From positions 3,286,001-3,350,000 of the forward strand of contig NZ_OW235315.1 in the NCBI RefSeq assembly GCF_934924865.1: a stretch of 64,000 nt of DNA. Reading direction: 5' to 3'. The notes under the pieces are model-generated. The model was given only the letters and a program-made list of their open reading frames with translations, had not been told where the DNA came from and did not search any database. Positions 1-8,041 of this stretch are shown here, in pieces. Position 1 is the first letter of the stretch, and each line of letters starts with the position of its first letter. A program made the translations under genes and the position numbers. The stretch comes from Tepidibacter aestuarii. Its GTDB lineage: Bacteria > Bacillota > Clostridia > Peptostreptococcales > Peptostreptococcaceae.

Positions 1-314
1 AAGTAATATCAAATGAAAAAGCTAAACTTAGAAACGCCATAATCAAAATGCCAGACTTTAACCAAATAGAAAAACTACACTTAGACTATACAAATATACA
101 AACTAAAATTGAAACAATAAAACAACTAAGCACAAACTACAAAGATACAAAACTAAGGCTAAAAAAAGGATCAGACTACATAAAAACAGTACAAGCAGGA
201 CTAAACCAATGTACACAAGCATATTCCGATATGCTTAAAAACATGGGAAAATGCCCAACGTGCTTTAATGATATAGATAACACTACGGTACAAAATATAA
301 TATCTAACTTATAA
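1..314 (+). CDS. 3' part of a zinc-hook (Rad50/SbcC-like) ATPase, N-terminal-half polypeptide (start outside window)
   Basis: The reading frame is open from base 3 to the TAA at 312-314, so the start lies upstream of the window. About 103 residues are visible. They are charged and helical (coiled-coil-like) and end with a CPTC motif (the CxxC of a Rad50/SbcC zinc hook), followed by only about 18 residues. In a normal Rad50 or SbcC the chain would turn at this CxxC and continue into a second coiled coil and the C-terminal ATPase lobe. Here it stops, and a short coiled-coil gene and a C-terminal ATPase-lobe gene follow 13 and 11 bp downstream. I infer that this is the N-terminal half of a split SMC-like DNA-repair or recombination ATPase. 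The Walker A region is not in the window, so that part is unproven. Confidence 0.6.
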   Translation, partial: VISNEKAKLRNAIIKMPDFNQIEKLHLDYTNIQTKIETIKQLSTNYKDTKLRLKKGSDYIKTVQAGLNQCTQAYSDMLKNMGKCPTCFNDIDNTTVQNIISNL

Positions 315-327
315 GGAGGATTTTAAA

Positions 328-570
328 ATGAACGAAAAACAGTTACAGGAACTTAAAGATAAAATAGAAAAAGGCAAAATGACCAAATACAAAGCAGAAA
401 CTAGACTTGAGGAACTTGAAAAGCAAGAAAAAACCCTAAAAGAAGAAATAATATCTCTTGGATACGACCCAGAAAAACTAGATGAAATAATATCTAAGCT
501 AGAAAATGAAAAGCAGGATTTAATCTCAAAAATAAATGAGATGCTTCCCGATACAATACCTAATATCTAG
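328..570 (+). CDS. Small coiled-coil protein between the two halves of a split zinc-hook ATPase
   Basis: An 80-residue protein that is almost entirely charged heptad-like helix (Lys/Glu/Leu rich), with no membrane segment or signal peptide. An AGGAGG ribosome binding site precedes the ATG at good spacing, so it is a real translated unit. It lies 13 bp after the CxxC-ending gene and 11 bp before the gene with the C-terminal ATPase lobe. Position and composition suggest that it supplies or stabilises part of the coiled-coil arm of the same machine. I do not recognise a named family, and it could instead be an independent adaptor. Confidence 0.55.
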   Translation: MNEKQLQELKDKIEKGKMTKYKAETRLEELEKQEKTLKEEIISLGYDPEKLDEIISKLENEKQDLISKINEMLPDTIPNI

Positions 571-581
571 GAGATGATTAT

Positions 582-1238
582 ATGAGCTTGAATGAAATAA
601 AAGATAAATACGCTAGATATAGAGACTACATAGTCTATAAAAAAACTATTAAATCAAAAATAGAAGAAGATATGAAAACTATAAAATTGAAAATAGAAGA
701 CTTTAGATCCCAAGAAGAAGTTTTCTTAAAAGCAAAATTATTACTTGAAGAAAGTTCAACATTTGCTCGTGAACAAGTAAAACACAAATTCGAAGTAATG
801 GTAACTAAGGCACTTCAATTCGTAACTGGGGAAAATATAGAGTTTAAAATAGAATTTGAACAAAAAAGAGGACGCCCAGAGGCATCCTTTAACGTTATAA
901 GTCAAATAGACGAAGATACTAAGATAATAAATACTCCAGAAGACAGCCGAGGCGGAGGTATAATAGATGTAATATCTCTTACGCTTAAATACTGTATGCT
1001 TCAAACACATAAGCCTATGATAGAAGGCCCTTTTATCCTAGATGAACCTGCAAAGCATGTATCAGAAGAATACATCATAAACGTAGGTAAATTCTTAAAA
1101 GAAATAAACACAAACTTTAATAGACAAATAATAATGGTTACTCACAATACCCACTTATCCGAAATATCAGACAAGAGATATGTAGTAACCATGAACAACG
1201 GAATCTCTAATGTTAATGAATACAATGTGGATTGTTAA
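582..1238 (+). CDS. C-terminal lobe of an SMC/Rad50-like ATPase (Walker B, signature and H-loop)
   Basis: 218 residues. The first ~70 are coiled coil. They are followed by a signature-like segment (DSRGGGIIDVISL, ~res 122-134), a Walker B and D-loop region (FILDEP, ~res 151-156) and an H-loop (MVTHN, ~res 184-188). These are the landmarks of the C-terminal half of ABC/SMC-type ATPases such as Rad50, SbcC or RecF. No Walker A is present, so the protein needs a partner, and the CxxC-ending gene upstream is the obvious candidate. The start is set by a GGAGATGATT ribosome binding site. The gene is convergent with spoIIE and followed by a hairpin and DnaA boxes. No nuclease (Mre11/SbcD) gene is visible, though one could lie upstream of the window. 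Confidence 0.65.
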   Translation: MSLNEIKDKYARYRDYIVYKKTIKSKIEEDMKTIKLKIEDFRSQEEVFLKAKLLLEESSTFAREQVKHKFEVMVTKALQFVTGENIEFKIEFEQKRGRPEASFNVISQIDEDTKIINTPEDSRGGGIIDVISLTLKYCMLQTHKPMIEGPFILDEPAKHVSEEYIINVGKFLKEINTNFNRQIIMVTHNTHLSEISDKRYVVTMNNGISNVNEYNVDC

Positions 1239-1250
1239 TAATCCACATTG
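1223..1250 (+). terminator. Inverted repeat overlapping the stop of the ATPase gene
   Basis: An 11-bp perfect inverted repeat (arms 1223-1233 and 1240-1250, 6-nt loop) spans the stop codon. The right arm contains a near DnaA box. The following T-tract is poor, so it may be a protein site rather than a terminator. Confidence 0.4.
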
Positions 1251-1371
1251 TTTATCCACATTATACACAGACACCTGTGATTAAGTTTATGACTAATTAA
1301 CATAGTAGTATATGCATAATATACACAAATTATTCCCCAAACTATCCACAATTTTATACACACTATCCACA
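1239..1371 (+). promoter_or_regulatory. Cluster of seven DnaA-box-like 9-mers
   Basis: Against the consensus TTATNCACA the spacer holds TAATCCACA (1239-1247), TTATCCACA (1252-1260), TTATACACA (1261-1269), ATATACACA (1319-1327), CTATCCACA (1342-1350), TTATACACA (1354-1362) and CTATCCACA (1363-1371). Three match the consensus and four differ at one position. All lie on the plus strand, and two pairs abut head to tail. The spacer separates convergent genes, so it is not a promoter region. dnaA and dnaN are absent here, so a DnaA-titration or secondary DnaA-binding cluster is more likely than oriC itself. Confidence 0.65.
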
Positions 1372-1399
1372 AGACCTCTGAATATTTAGAAATTTCTTC

Positions 1400-3769
1400 T
1401 TACTTTCTATTTTTCCATATTTTCGTGACTATAACAGTCATATCATCTTGAGCTTTTCCATCTACAAGCTCCAATGATTTGTCTAATATATATTTTGAAA
1501 TTTCCTTTGTGCTCTTTTTATCCATATTCTCTATAACTGTGTACAACCAATTCTCCCCTAATTTTTTATCTTTTCCAGCATCTATTATTCCATCTGATAC
1601 AGTTATTATTACATCTCCTTCCCTAACACTTCTTCTTTCTCTATCTATTTTTATCTCAGATACTATGCCAACAGGAAGTGATGAAGATGATATAACCTCA
1701 ACGCCACCATTCTTTCTTTTTATAAAAGATGGACAAGCACCCATTTTTACACTTTCTAAGTTTCCATTATTCAAATCTATTATATTTAAATCTAGAGTTG
1801 AAAATATCTCATCTGATGATTTTAGCATTAACATATTGTTGATAGTCTCTATACTTATTTTCTCATCTATCTTAGCCTCTAGCATTTTTTCTAGTATTTC
1901 TATTGTAAGTGCAGATTCTTCAGATGCTTTTTCACCCTTTCCCATTCCATCACTGAGCACACTCATATACTTTCCATCTGATATCTCCATATATGTATAG
2001 TTATCCCCAGATATTATATTTCCATCCTTAGATAAGTAGGCTACATCAGTTCTAGCTGTGTACTTTTTAAAATTTACAAGCCTTATCTTACAAGTATTAT
2101 TCATTGATCTACATCCCATTTTATAGGCTGATACTTCTTGTCCAACAGCTCTTGATACAGCCTTAATAAGCTTTTTTTCGCACAGGTCTCCACTACAGCA
2201 ATTGTCTCTTTGTATATTTATTTCAAAGTTATCATCTCTTTTAATATAACTTATTTTATCTACCTTTACATTTTCTTTATCAAGCTCAACTATTATGTTG
2301 TTTTCCATATCTACATCAAAGTCCATACTGTTGTTTATTTCATCTGAAACTTCTTCAATAGAATAAGCAATAGATTTTATCTGACTAGATACTAGCTTTC
2401 TAGTTTCGCAAAGCTTCTTATTCCACTTATAATTTAGCATAAATAAATCAAAATAATGATTACATCCCTTTATTACCTCCTCGAATTTCATACAATCTCT
2501 TTCGAATTGAGATTTCACATGATCATTATCTATCCTTCCATCTTCCTCTAAGTGATTCAGTATATTAGTAAACATGCTGTAAGTCTTTGTAAATTTTAAA
2601 TTCCAACACCCTCTCTTCATAGGGCACTCAGAACAAACATCATGAGTTACCATATCTATAACACTTGCTATATCTCTTTGATCTAATACCTTGTCCTTCT
2701 CTCTAGCTTTATCAAAAGTAGCTCCAACCTCTTCGTAAGCTTTATATACATCCTTTAGCCTTGTATTCATTATCTCCTTGACCCTGTTTATATAATTAAC
2801 AGAAGATTCCTCGCTGCCCAAAACTCCTTTAGTAAATTTCTCTATATACTTTAATCTTTCATCAGGTATCATAAGAAATATTAAAGAAGATATAGCGATT
2901 TCTCTAAGACTTAATAAAAGTTCACTATTTCCTCTTGTATATATAGTTATTATGCTCCATCCCATAATAAAACCTAATGTGGTTGCATACTTACTTACCT
3001 TTCTAAAAAGACCTCCTAAAAGCCCTGAAAACCCATATATCCCTATATACATAGGAGATGATGTTGTATTCATAGTAGTTATTATCCCTATAGTTATACC
3101 ACTTGCAGATCCAAGTGCTGGCCCTCCTTGATAAGCTACTACTATTATTATCAAAAATGACAATACATTCTTTAATGATACATCGAACAAACTTATATTA
3201 GATATTCCCGTTATTGAAAGAGCTATTATTATAGATAATGCTATAGTCTCCTCACTCGATATACTCCTTCTTATAGATCTTTTTAGAATAAGAGGTATAC
3301 CATATGAATATATATATATAAGAGAAGACACTGCTAGTCCTTCTATTATAGAAACTAATACATCATACATATATATCTCTGTTAATAAAGAGCATATCAT
3401 CCCACTTATCGAAGTTAGAAAAAATCCTATAATAGAAACTCTAAAAATATGATCCTTATACTTTGATATAAACGACGATATGAAATTTATAAAAAACAGA
3501 GTTATTATATACCTTAGAGCATGAGGCCCACTGTGACTTAAAATTATACCTGCTGATATAGAAAAAAACACAGGCATCTTATATTTTTTATGAGTACACA
3601 TATAAATAAAATAAGCTATGCCAAAAGGTCCCAGATTGTCTATTATAACGGCTCGTCCGAGCAAAAATCCTATTACACATAAAAATACAGCTGTATTATC
3701 AACGTTTATACCCTCAGATATCTCATTGATATATCTTCTCCTATATGAAGATATATGTGGTCTTTGCAT
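1400..3769 (-). CDS. spoIIE: Stage II sporulation protein E, membrane-anchored PP2C-type phosphatase
   Basis: 789 residues, close to the ~820 of the Bacillus protein. The N-terminal ~310 residues are a run of about ten hydrophobic segments. A central regulatory domain follows, and the C-terminal ~210 residues form a PP2C/SpoIIE phosphatase with the metal-binding SDGMGKGEKA and SDGIIDAGKD motifs. SpoIIE dephosphorylates SpoIIAA in the forespore and so activates sigma-F; it also associates with the polar septum. It ends the divIC-ppx run, as spoIIE follows divIC in B. subtilis. The ATG lies directly after a G7-T7 stretch that is also the 3' part of a hairpin. Confidence 0.96.
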   Translation of the reverse strand: MQRPHISSYRRRYINEISEGINVDNTAVFLCVIGFLLGRAVIIDNLGPFGIAYFIYMCTHKKYKMPVFFSISAGIILSHSGPHALRYIITLFFINFISSFISKYKDHIFRVSIIGFFLTSISGMICSLLTEIYMYDVLVSIIEGLAVSSLIYIYSYGIPLILKRSIRRSISSEETIALSIIIALSITGISNISLFDVSLKNVLSFLIIIVVAYQGGPALGSASGITIGIITTMNTTSSPMYIGIYGFSGLLGGLFRKVSKYATTLGFIMGWSIITIYTRGNSELLLSLREIAISSLIFLMIPDERLKYIEKFTKGVLGSEESSVNYINRVKEIMNTRLKDVYKAYEEVGATFDKAREKDKVLDQRDIASVIDMVTHDVCSECPMKRGCWNLKFTKTYSMFTNILNHLEEDGRIDNDHVKSQFERDCMKFEEVIKGCNHYFDLFMLNYKWNKKLCETRKLVSSQIKSIAYSIEEVSDEINNSMDFDVDMENNIIVELDKENVKVDKISYIKRDDNFEINIQRDNCCSGDLCEKKLIKAVSRAVGQEVSAYKMGCRSMNNTCKIRLVNFKKYTARTDVAYLSKDGNIISGDNYTYMEISDGKYMSVLSDGMGKGEKASEESALTIEILEKMLEAKIDEKISIETINNMLMLKSSDEIFSTLDLNIIDLNNGNLESVKMGACPSFIKRKNGGVEVISSSSLPVGIVSEIKIDRERRSVREGDVIITVSDGIIDAGKDKKLGENWLYTVIENMDKKSTKEISKYILDKSLELVDGKAQDDMTVIVTKIWKNRK

Positions 3770-3828
3770 AAAAAAACCCCCCCATCACTTAATACATTTG
3801 ATTGTATCAAAGTGATAGAAAGGTTTTT
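3770..3828 (-). terminator. Hairpin with T-tract abutting the spoIIE start
   Basis: On the minus strand an arm containing AAACC and ATCACTT pairs with AAGTGAT followed by G7. T7 then runs straight into the spoIIE ATG. This has the shape of an intrinsic terminator for the ppx transcript, yet the G-run is the only candidate Shine-Dalgarno for spoIIE. The structure could couple termination to access to the spoIIE start. Confidence 0.5.
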
Positions 3829-3858
3829 GTCATAATGAGTAATATCGAATTTAGAAAT

Positions 3859-4779
3859 TTAAGACATTCTTTTTAGCTTTTGACAAATTAGACCTTCTAA
3901 ATTATCAAATTCGCTAACAGTTACATCCTTTATTTTTAAATTTTTTATTATTATATTTAGAATTAATGCTCCAGCAGTTATTATATCGGCTCTTTTTGGC
4001 TGAAGACCGTTTAAATTTCTTTTTTCTTTTACAGTTAATTCTTTCAAATTACGAAGTATTTCTTCTATATCCGCGTCTAAAATCATACTCTTATGTATCT
4101 TGTCTGTATCATACTCTTTTAAATCTTGGTGTATTGCTGATAAAGAAGTTATAGTCCCTCCTATACCAACTACCTTCCTTATATTGAATTTACTTATCTT
4201 ATCTATAGTATCCATTATAGTAGATTCTATAAATCTTTTAGCATCTTCAAACTCCTGATCATCTATAGGATCTTTAGTTAAGAATTTTTCAGTCATTCTA
4301 AGAGCTCCTACATTTTCACTCTTATTAAACTTAATTCCATCAGTTTTGTTTCCAACTATAAACTCAGTAGATCCTCCGCCTATGTCTATTACGAGAATAT
4401 CCTCATCGTCTATTTCCTGTACAACACCTAAAAATCCTAGGTCTGCCTCATTGTCTCCACTTATTATTTCAACTAAAACTTTACTCTTATCAAAAGCCTT
4501 TTTTAAAAAGTCTTCCTTGTTCTTGCTATCTCTAAGAGCAGAAGTTCCCATGGCATATATTTTCTCACAACCATGTTTTTTAGCTATATCTGCAAATTCA
4601 TGTAGAGCATCTACATTTCTATCTATAGCCTCATCTGATATAATTCCTTCTTTATCAACATTTTGGCCTATTCGTGTCGTATTTATATATTTTTGTCTAT
4701 TAAAAAATTTGCCTTCTACATAATCTGCTAATAAAAGTCTCATAGAATTAGTTCCTATATCTATAGCTGCAATCTTCAT
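3859..4779 (-). CDS. ppx: Exopolyphosphatase / guanosine pentaphosphatase family protein (Ppx/GppA)
   Basis: 306 residues with the sugar-kinase/Hsp70-type ATPase fold signatures of the Ppx/GppA family: AAIDIGTNSMRLL at the N-terminus and VIDIGGGSTEF near residue 130. Members remove terminal phosphate from polyphosphate or hydrolyse pppGpp. The length corresponds to the short single-module form without the C-terminal HD domain. Its ATG overlaps the divIC stop (TGATG), so the two are translationally coupled. B. subtilis has yabR at this place, so this is a lineage-specific occupant. Polyphosphate and pppGpp activities cannot be told apart from sequence. Confidence 0.88.
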   Translation of the reverse strand: MKIAAIDIGTNSMRLLLADYVEGKFFNRQKYINTTRIGQNVDKEGIISDEAIDRNVDALHEFADIAKKHGCEKIYAMGTSALRDSKNKEDFLKKAFDKSKVLVEIISGDNEADLGFLGVVQEIDDEDILVIDIGGGSTEFIVGNKTDGIKFNKSENVGALRMTEKFLTKDPIDDQEFEDAKRFIESTIMDTIDKISKFNIRKVVGIGGTITSLSAIHQDLKEYDTDKIHKSMILDADIEEILRNLKELTVKEKRNLNGLQPKRADIITAGALILNIIIKNLKIKDVTVSEFDNLEGLICQKLKRMS

Positions 4780-5093
4780 CAGTATCCCTCGCTTTTATTA
4801 ATATCTATATATATAATTTCTCCTGGTTTTACCATCTTAAGTCTTTCTCTAGCAATCTTTTCTATATACTCATCTGTTTTATAGTTTTCAATATCAGCTT
4901 TAACATTTTTAATATTTTCATTTTCTTTTTTTATCTGCTCATTTAAAGACTTTATCTCTCGTTTATATTCTCTTATGACTATGCCTTGATTTATGACACT
5001 ATAAGCAGATGAGCATACTATGAACAATACAAATAACTTAAGACCTAATATATATATATTAAACCTCTTCTTTTTAGTTTTTCTATTTCTCAT
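4779..5093 (-). CDS. divIC: Septum formation initiator family protein (DivIC/FtsB)
   Basis: About 104 residues. A basic N-terminus (RNRKTKKKRF) is followed by one membrane segment (~res 15-35) and a coiled coil, and the C-terminal part has the ERLKMVKPGE motif typical of DivIC/FtsB. It is a bitopic division protein that works with FtsL and DivIB at the septum. I chose the ATG at 5093 because GGGGGAT precedes it at normal distance; an upstream TTG at 5105 would lie ahead of that site. Its place between yabQ and spoIIE matches B. subtilis. Confidence 0.9.
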   Translation of the reverse strand: MRNRKTKKKRFNIYILGLKLFVLFIVCSSAYSVINQGIVIREYKREIKSLNEQIKKENENIKNVKADIENYKTDEYIEKIARERLKMVKPGEIIYIDINKSEGY

Positions 5094-5111
5094 TTTATCC
5101 CCCAAATATCA

Positions 5112-5516
5112 TCATTTTTTTAATCTTTTAAATCCTATATACATTATAACATCAAATGCAAAATGAATAGGATATATTATTAGATAATATAGGCTTGTTA
5201 TTATTGATATTATAGTTTTTATAAGTTTGCACAAAAACCTAAGTATATATTTGCTGACAGTGTTAAAGTAAATGACAACACCAACTATAAACCCTGTGAA
5301 ATTATAATATCTAAGATCATAAGAATTGGCTCTATGAAGTATTAAAAAACTTATTATAGTTATTATTACCCAAAATAGAATATCCTCTACGCACCTTATA
5401 ACCTTATTATTATTTATATTACACCTTATCCCTCTGTAAAAATCGTATATTATTCCCATTAAGATACCACCATAGACAGTTACAAACAGTATATATATCT
5501 CTTCAGATGGATACAT
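5112..5516 (-). CDS. yabQ: Spore cortex biosynthesis protein YabQ
   Basis: 134 residues, mostly hydrophobic with about four membrane segments, beginning ahead of a conserved GIIYDFYRGIR stretch. YabQ is a forespore outer-membrane protein needed for cortex formation in B. subtilis. The gene lies between yabP and divIC as there, with a 2-bp gap from the yabP stop. The ribosome binding site is weak (AAGAAG), consistent with coupling to yabP translation. Confidence 0.88.
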   Translation of the reverse strand: MYPSEEIYILFVTVYGGILMGIIYDFYRGIRCNINNNKVIRCVEDILFWVIITIISFLILHRANSYDLRYYNFTGFIVGVVIYFNTVSKYILRFLCKLIKTIISIITSLYYLIIYPIHFAFDVIMYIGFKRLKK

Positions 5517-5518
5517 GA

Positions 5519-5776
5519 TTATTTAAATAGCTTCTTTAAAAAGCCTTCCTCATCCTTTTTAGATATTTTAGAGTAAACTATTGAGTTAATACTTCCCTTT
5601 ATATTTACCATACCGTCTTCTATACTGAGTTTGCCCATGTCTAGATTTTCTCCTTGTATCGATACATCTCCTGAAACAGTCCTTAGCTCTATTTTCGTAT
5701 CGTTAAAAGAATAAATATGTTCAATACCGCATAAGCTTATTTCTTCTCTATTTTTCATATTGAGTAAATGATCCAT
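5519..5776 (-). CDS. yabP: Sporulation protein YabP
   Basis: 85 residues, no membrane segment. The family pattern is a beta-rich protein with motifs such as LRTVSGDVSIQGENL and a final hydrophobic strand. YabP is expressed with yabQ in the mother cell and supports cortex or coat assembly. The ATG at 5776 is preferred, since GGAGGG lies 6 bp upstream of it; an in-frame ATG at 5791 overlaps that site. The C-terminal tail is lysine-rich. It begins the yabP-yabQ-divIC-ppx run. Confidence 0.88.
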   Translation of the reverse strand: MDHLLNMKNREEISLCGIEHIYSFNDTKIELRTVSGDVSIQGENLDMGKLSIEDGMVNIKGSINSIVYSKISKKDEEGFLKKLFK

Positions 5777-5853
5777 AAAAAATCCCTCCATATAAAACTT
5801 AATTAATATAGAATCAACTCCTATATATTAAATTTATGAAGGGGACTTAGTAT

Positions 5854-6096
5854 TTATTCTATAACTTCATACATTTCTTTTGCATCATTTTTAAGTACAT
5901 GCTCTTTTATGCAGGCTACCTTAACCGTAGTAACTCTTTCTCCAAACCTTATCTTTATAATATCTCCAACACTTACAACAGTAGAAGACTTTGCAACCTT
6001 ATCATTTATACTTATAATTCCCTTATCACAAGCTTCTTTTGCTACAGTTCTTCTCTTTATAAGTCTTGAAACTTTAAGATATTTATCTAATCTCAT
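5854..6096 (-). CDS. rqcP: S4-domain RNA-binding protein (YabO / RqcP, Hsp15-like)
   Basis: 80 residues that are essentially one S4 domain: MRLDKYLKVSRLIKRR at the start, then the conserved ACDKGIISIND region. Orthologues (YabO/RqcP) bind obstructed 50S subunits and help RqcH add C-terminal alanine tails in ribosome quality control; older annotation is heat-shock protein 15. A GGAGG site precedes the ATG. The gene lies between hup and yabP, as yabO lies upstream of yabP in B. subtilis. A terminator separates it from hup. Confidence 0.88.
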   Translation of the reverse strand: MRLDKYLKVSRLIKRRTVAKEACDKGIISINDKVAKSSTVVSVGDIIKIRFGERVTTVKVACIKEHVLKNDAKEMYEVIE

Positions 6097-6122
6097 GCTT
6101 AACCTCCTATATCTTTATATTA

Positions 6123-6149
6123 AAAAAGTGTGGATTATCCACACTTTTT
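6123..6149 (-). terminator. Terminator of hup
   Basis: Stem GTGTGGA/TCCACAC (6128-6134 and 6138-6144) flanked by A5 and T5, directly after the hup stop. It contains a perfect DnaA-box string (TTATCCACA, 6135-6143), which I take as coincidence of the palindrome. Confidence 0.85.
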
Positions 6150-6155
6150 AATATA

Positions 6156-6434
6156 TTACTTATTTACAGTATCCTTAAGACCTTTTCCAGCTTTGAAAAC
6201 TGGAGCCTTAGATGCAGGTATTTCAATAACTTGCTCTGGGTTTCTTGGGTTTCTACCTTGTCTTGCAGCTCTTTCTCTTGTTTCGAAAGTTCCAAATCCA
6301 ACTAATTGAACCTTGTCACCCTCAACTAATGCCTCTTCTACAGATTTCATAAATGCGTTAAGTCCTGCTTCTGCATCCTTCTTAGTTAATCCACTATATT
6401 CAGCCATTTTAGCTACTAATTCAGCCTTATTCAC
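6156..6434 (-). CDS. hup: HU family DNA-binding protein
   Basis: 92 residues with the full HU pattern: [12 protein letters not shown], then [22 protein letters not shown] and the [14 protein letters not shown]-terminus. HU is a dimeric nucleoid protein that bends DNA. The start is a GTG with a GGAGGT site 7 bp upstream. The placement between mazG and the S4 gene is common in clostridia but not in Bacillus. Its own terminator follows. Confidence 0.96.
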   Translation of the reverse strand: MNKAELVAKMAEYSGLTKKDAEAGLNAFMKSVEEALVEGDKVQLVGFGTFETRERAARQGRNPRNPEQVIEIPASKAPVFKAGKGLKDTVNK

Positions 6435-6549
6435 AGTAACTACCTCCTTATGTATTTTCTTTTTATTTAAATTTTAAATAACTCACATAAACTTTTAATT
6501 CTAGTTTTTTTCAAAAACTCCTTCTTTGTAATAAAGTTTTAGCTTTCTT

Positions 6550-7998
6550 TTAAAGTTTCTTTGCCTCATTCCAAAGCTCATCCATCTCTTCAAGAGTCAT
6601 ATCCTCTAACTGTTTGTCCATTTTTATAGCACACTCTTCTATATAGCTAAACCTTTTGATAAACTTTTGTGTAGTTTTATTAAGAGCATATTCTGAATCT
6701 ATTTTGAGAAATCTTGCTAAATTTACTATAGAGAATAATAAATCTCCTATTTCTTCCTCTATGTATTGTATATTGCCAAGTCTACTCGCGTCAACAACTT
6801 CTTTGTACTCTTCTTGTATTTTTTTGTAAACATCTTCGATATTGTCCCAATCAAAACCTACAAGAGCTGCCTTTTTTTGTACCTTAGTAGACTTTATAAG
6901 AGCCGGAAGAGAGTTAGGAATTCTTTGTAAACTTTCAGTTATCGTAGTTTCGCCTTTTTCTTCCTTCTTAAGATCTTCCCACTTCTTAATGAACTCCTCT
7001 TCTTCAAACTCGGCATCTGAGAAGACATGAGGATGTCTAAATATAAGCTTTTCACATATACCTGTAGTTACATCCCTAAAGTCAAAATATCCTTCTTCAT
7101 TACCTATTTGACAGTGGAATACTACCTGTAAAAGTACGTCTCCTAGTTCTTCTATCAATTCATCTATATCATCTTTCTCTATACTATCAGCTACTTCATA
7201 AGCCTCTTCGATCAAGTATTTCTTAAGAGTTTCATGTGTTTGCTTTTTATCCCAATCACATCCACCTTCTCCTCTTAAAGTCTTCATTATACTTTGAAGA
7301 TCAAATATATCCTTATACTTCTTAACAGAAGCTATTGGAACGTATAAACTCGTTAGATAATCAAATTCATCTAGTCTATCTAACTCATAAAGCTTTACCT
7401 TGTGCTTTTGCTCAATTTTTTTAATACCTGCTCCTTTTACTATATACACTTCTTGTTCATCGTCATAGTAATTCATAAGATTTAATTTAACCTCAGATGC
7501 TATAAATTTATCATAAACTTGAGTTATTATCAAACTCGAATCTATATCTATCTTCTCATTTTTTATATTAAAAGCATCTATAAGCTTAAATCCATGAACA
7601 GGATCGACCTCTAAAAACTCAAACATAGCATCAACAAAACTCATAGACGGTGTTACATTTATATCTATATTGTTTTCATCTGCATATTTTTGTATTATCT
7701 CAACCGTTTTTTCAGCAACCCTCGGATGACCAGGAACCGCATATATTATATCGTCAGATTTAGCCTTATTTGTTATATACTCGCTTATATTTTTATATAC
7801 TTTATCAAAATCTTTCTCTTGCTCATAAAAATAATCAAGCGATTCAAATTGTATTCCTTCCTTTATCAAATCATCTACCACAGGATGCTTTTTAGTTCTA
7901 AAATATATATTAGACCCATTTTTCAATTTATTATAAGCTCCAAAGCTTAATAAATCAAACTCTCCAGGACCTAATCCTATTATATGAATACTTCCCAT
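6550..7998 (-). CDS. mazG: MazG nucleotide pyrophosphohydrolase fused to a tetrapyrrole-methylase-like domain (YabN)
   Basis: 482 residues. Residues ~1-220 resemble the SAM-dependent tetrapyrrole (CobA/RsmI-fold) methylases: IHIIGLGPGEFDLLSFGA at the start, then AVPGHPRVAE. Residues ~235-480 hold two MazG-type modules, beginning with GEGGCDWDKKQTHETLKKYL and containing the EELGDVLLQ and EEIGDLLFS acidic Mg-binding helices. MazG hydrolyses NTPs to NMP and PPi, probably as house-cleaning of non-canonical nucleotides. The methylase-like part has no assigned substrate. The two-domain architecture and position match B. subtilis yabN. Confidence 0.93.
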   Translation of the reverse strand: MGSIHIIGLGPGEFDLLSFGAYNKLKNGSNIYFRTKKHPVVDDLIKEGIQFESLDYFYEQEKDFDKVYKNISEYITNKAKSDDIIYAVPGHPRVAEKTVEIIQKYADENNIDINVTPSMSFVDAMFEFLEVDPVHGFKLIDAFNIKNEKIDIDSSLIITQVYDKFIASEVKLNLMNYYDDEQEVYIVKGAGIKKIEQKHKVKLYELDRLDEFDYLTSLYVPIASVKKYKDIFDLQSIMKTLRGEGGCDWDKKQTHETLKKYLIEEAYEVADSIEKDDIDELIEELGDVLLQVVFHCQIGNEEGYFDFRDVTTGICEKLIFRHPHVFSDAEFEEEEFIKKWEDLKKEEKGETTITESLQRIPNSLPALIKSTKVQKKAALVGFDWDNIEDVYKKIQEEYKEVVDASRLGNIQYIEEEIGDLLFSIVNLARFLKIDSEYALNKTTQKFIKRFSYIEECAIKMDKQLEDMTLEEMDELWNEAKKL

Positions 7999-8041
7999 AA
8001 TTTCACCTTCTATACATTTTTCAAAAAATAATCAATTCTTG

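Noticed and set aside
1239..1371. Chromosomal oriC
   Set aside because: dnaA, dnaN, rpmH and rnpA are not present, and no clear unwinding element layout was seen; a secondary DnaA cluster is the better reading.
1479..2000. 173-codon plus-strand frame inside spoIIE
   Set aside because: Antisense shadow of a highly conserved gene; Ser/Ile/Phe-rich composition and no ribosome binding site.
6135..6143. Another DnaA box (TTATCCACA)
   Set aside because: It is the centre of the hup terminator palindrome; the sequence is explained by the hairpin.
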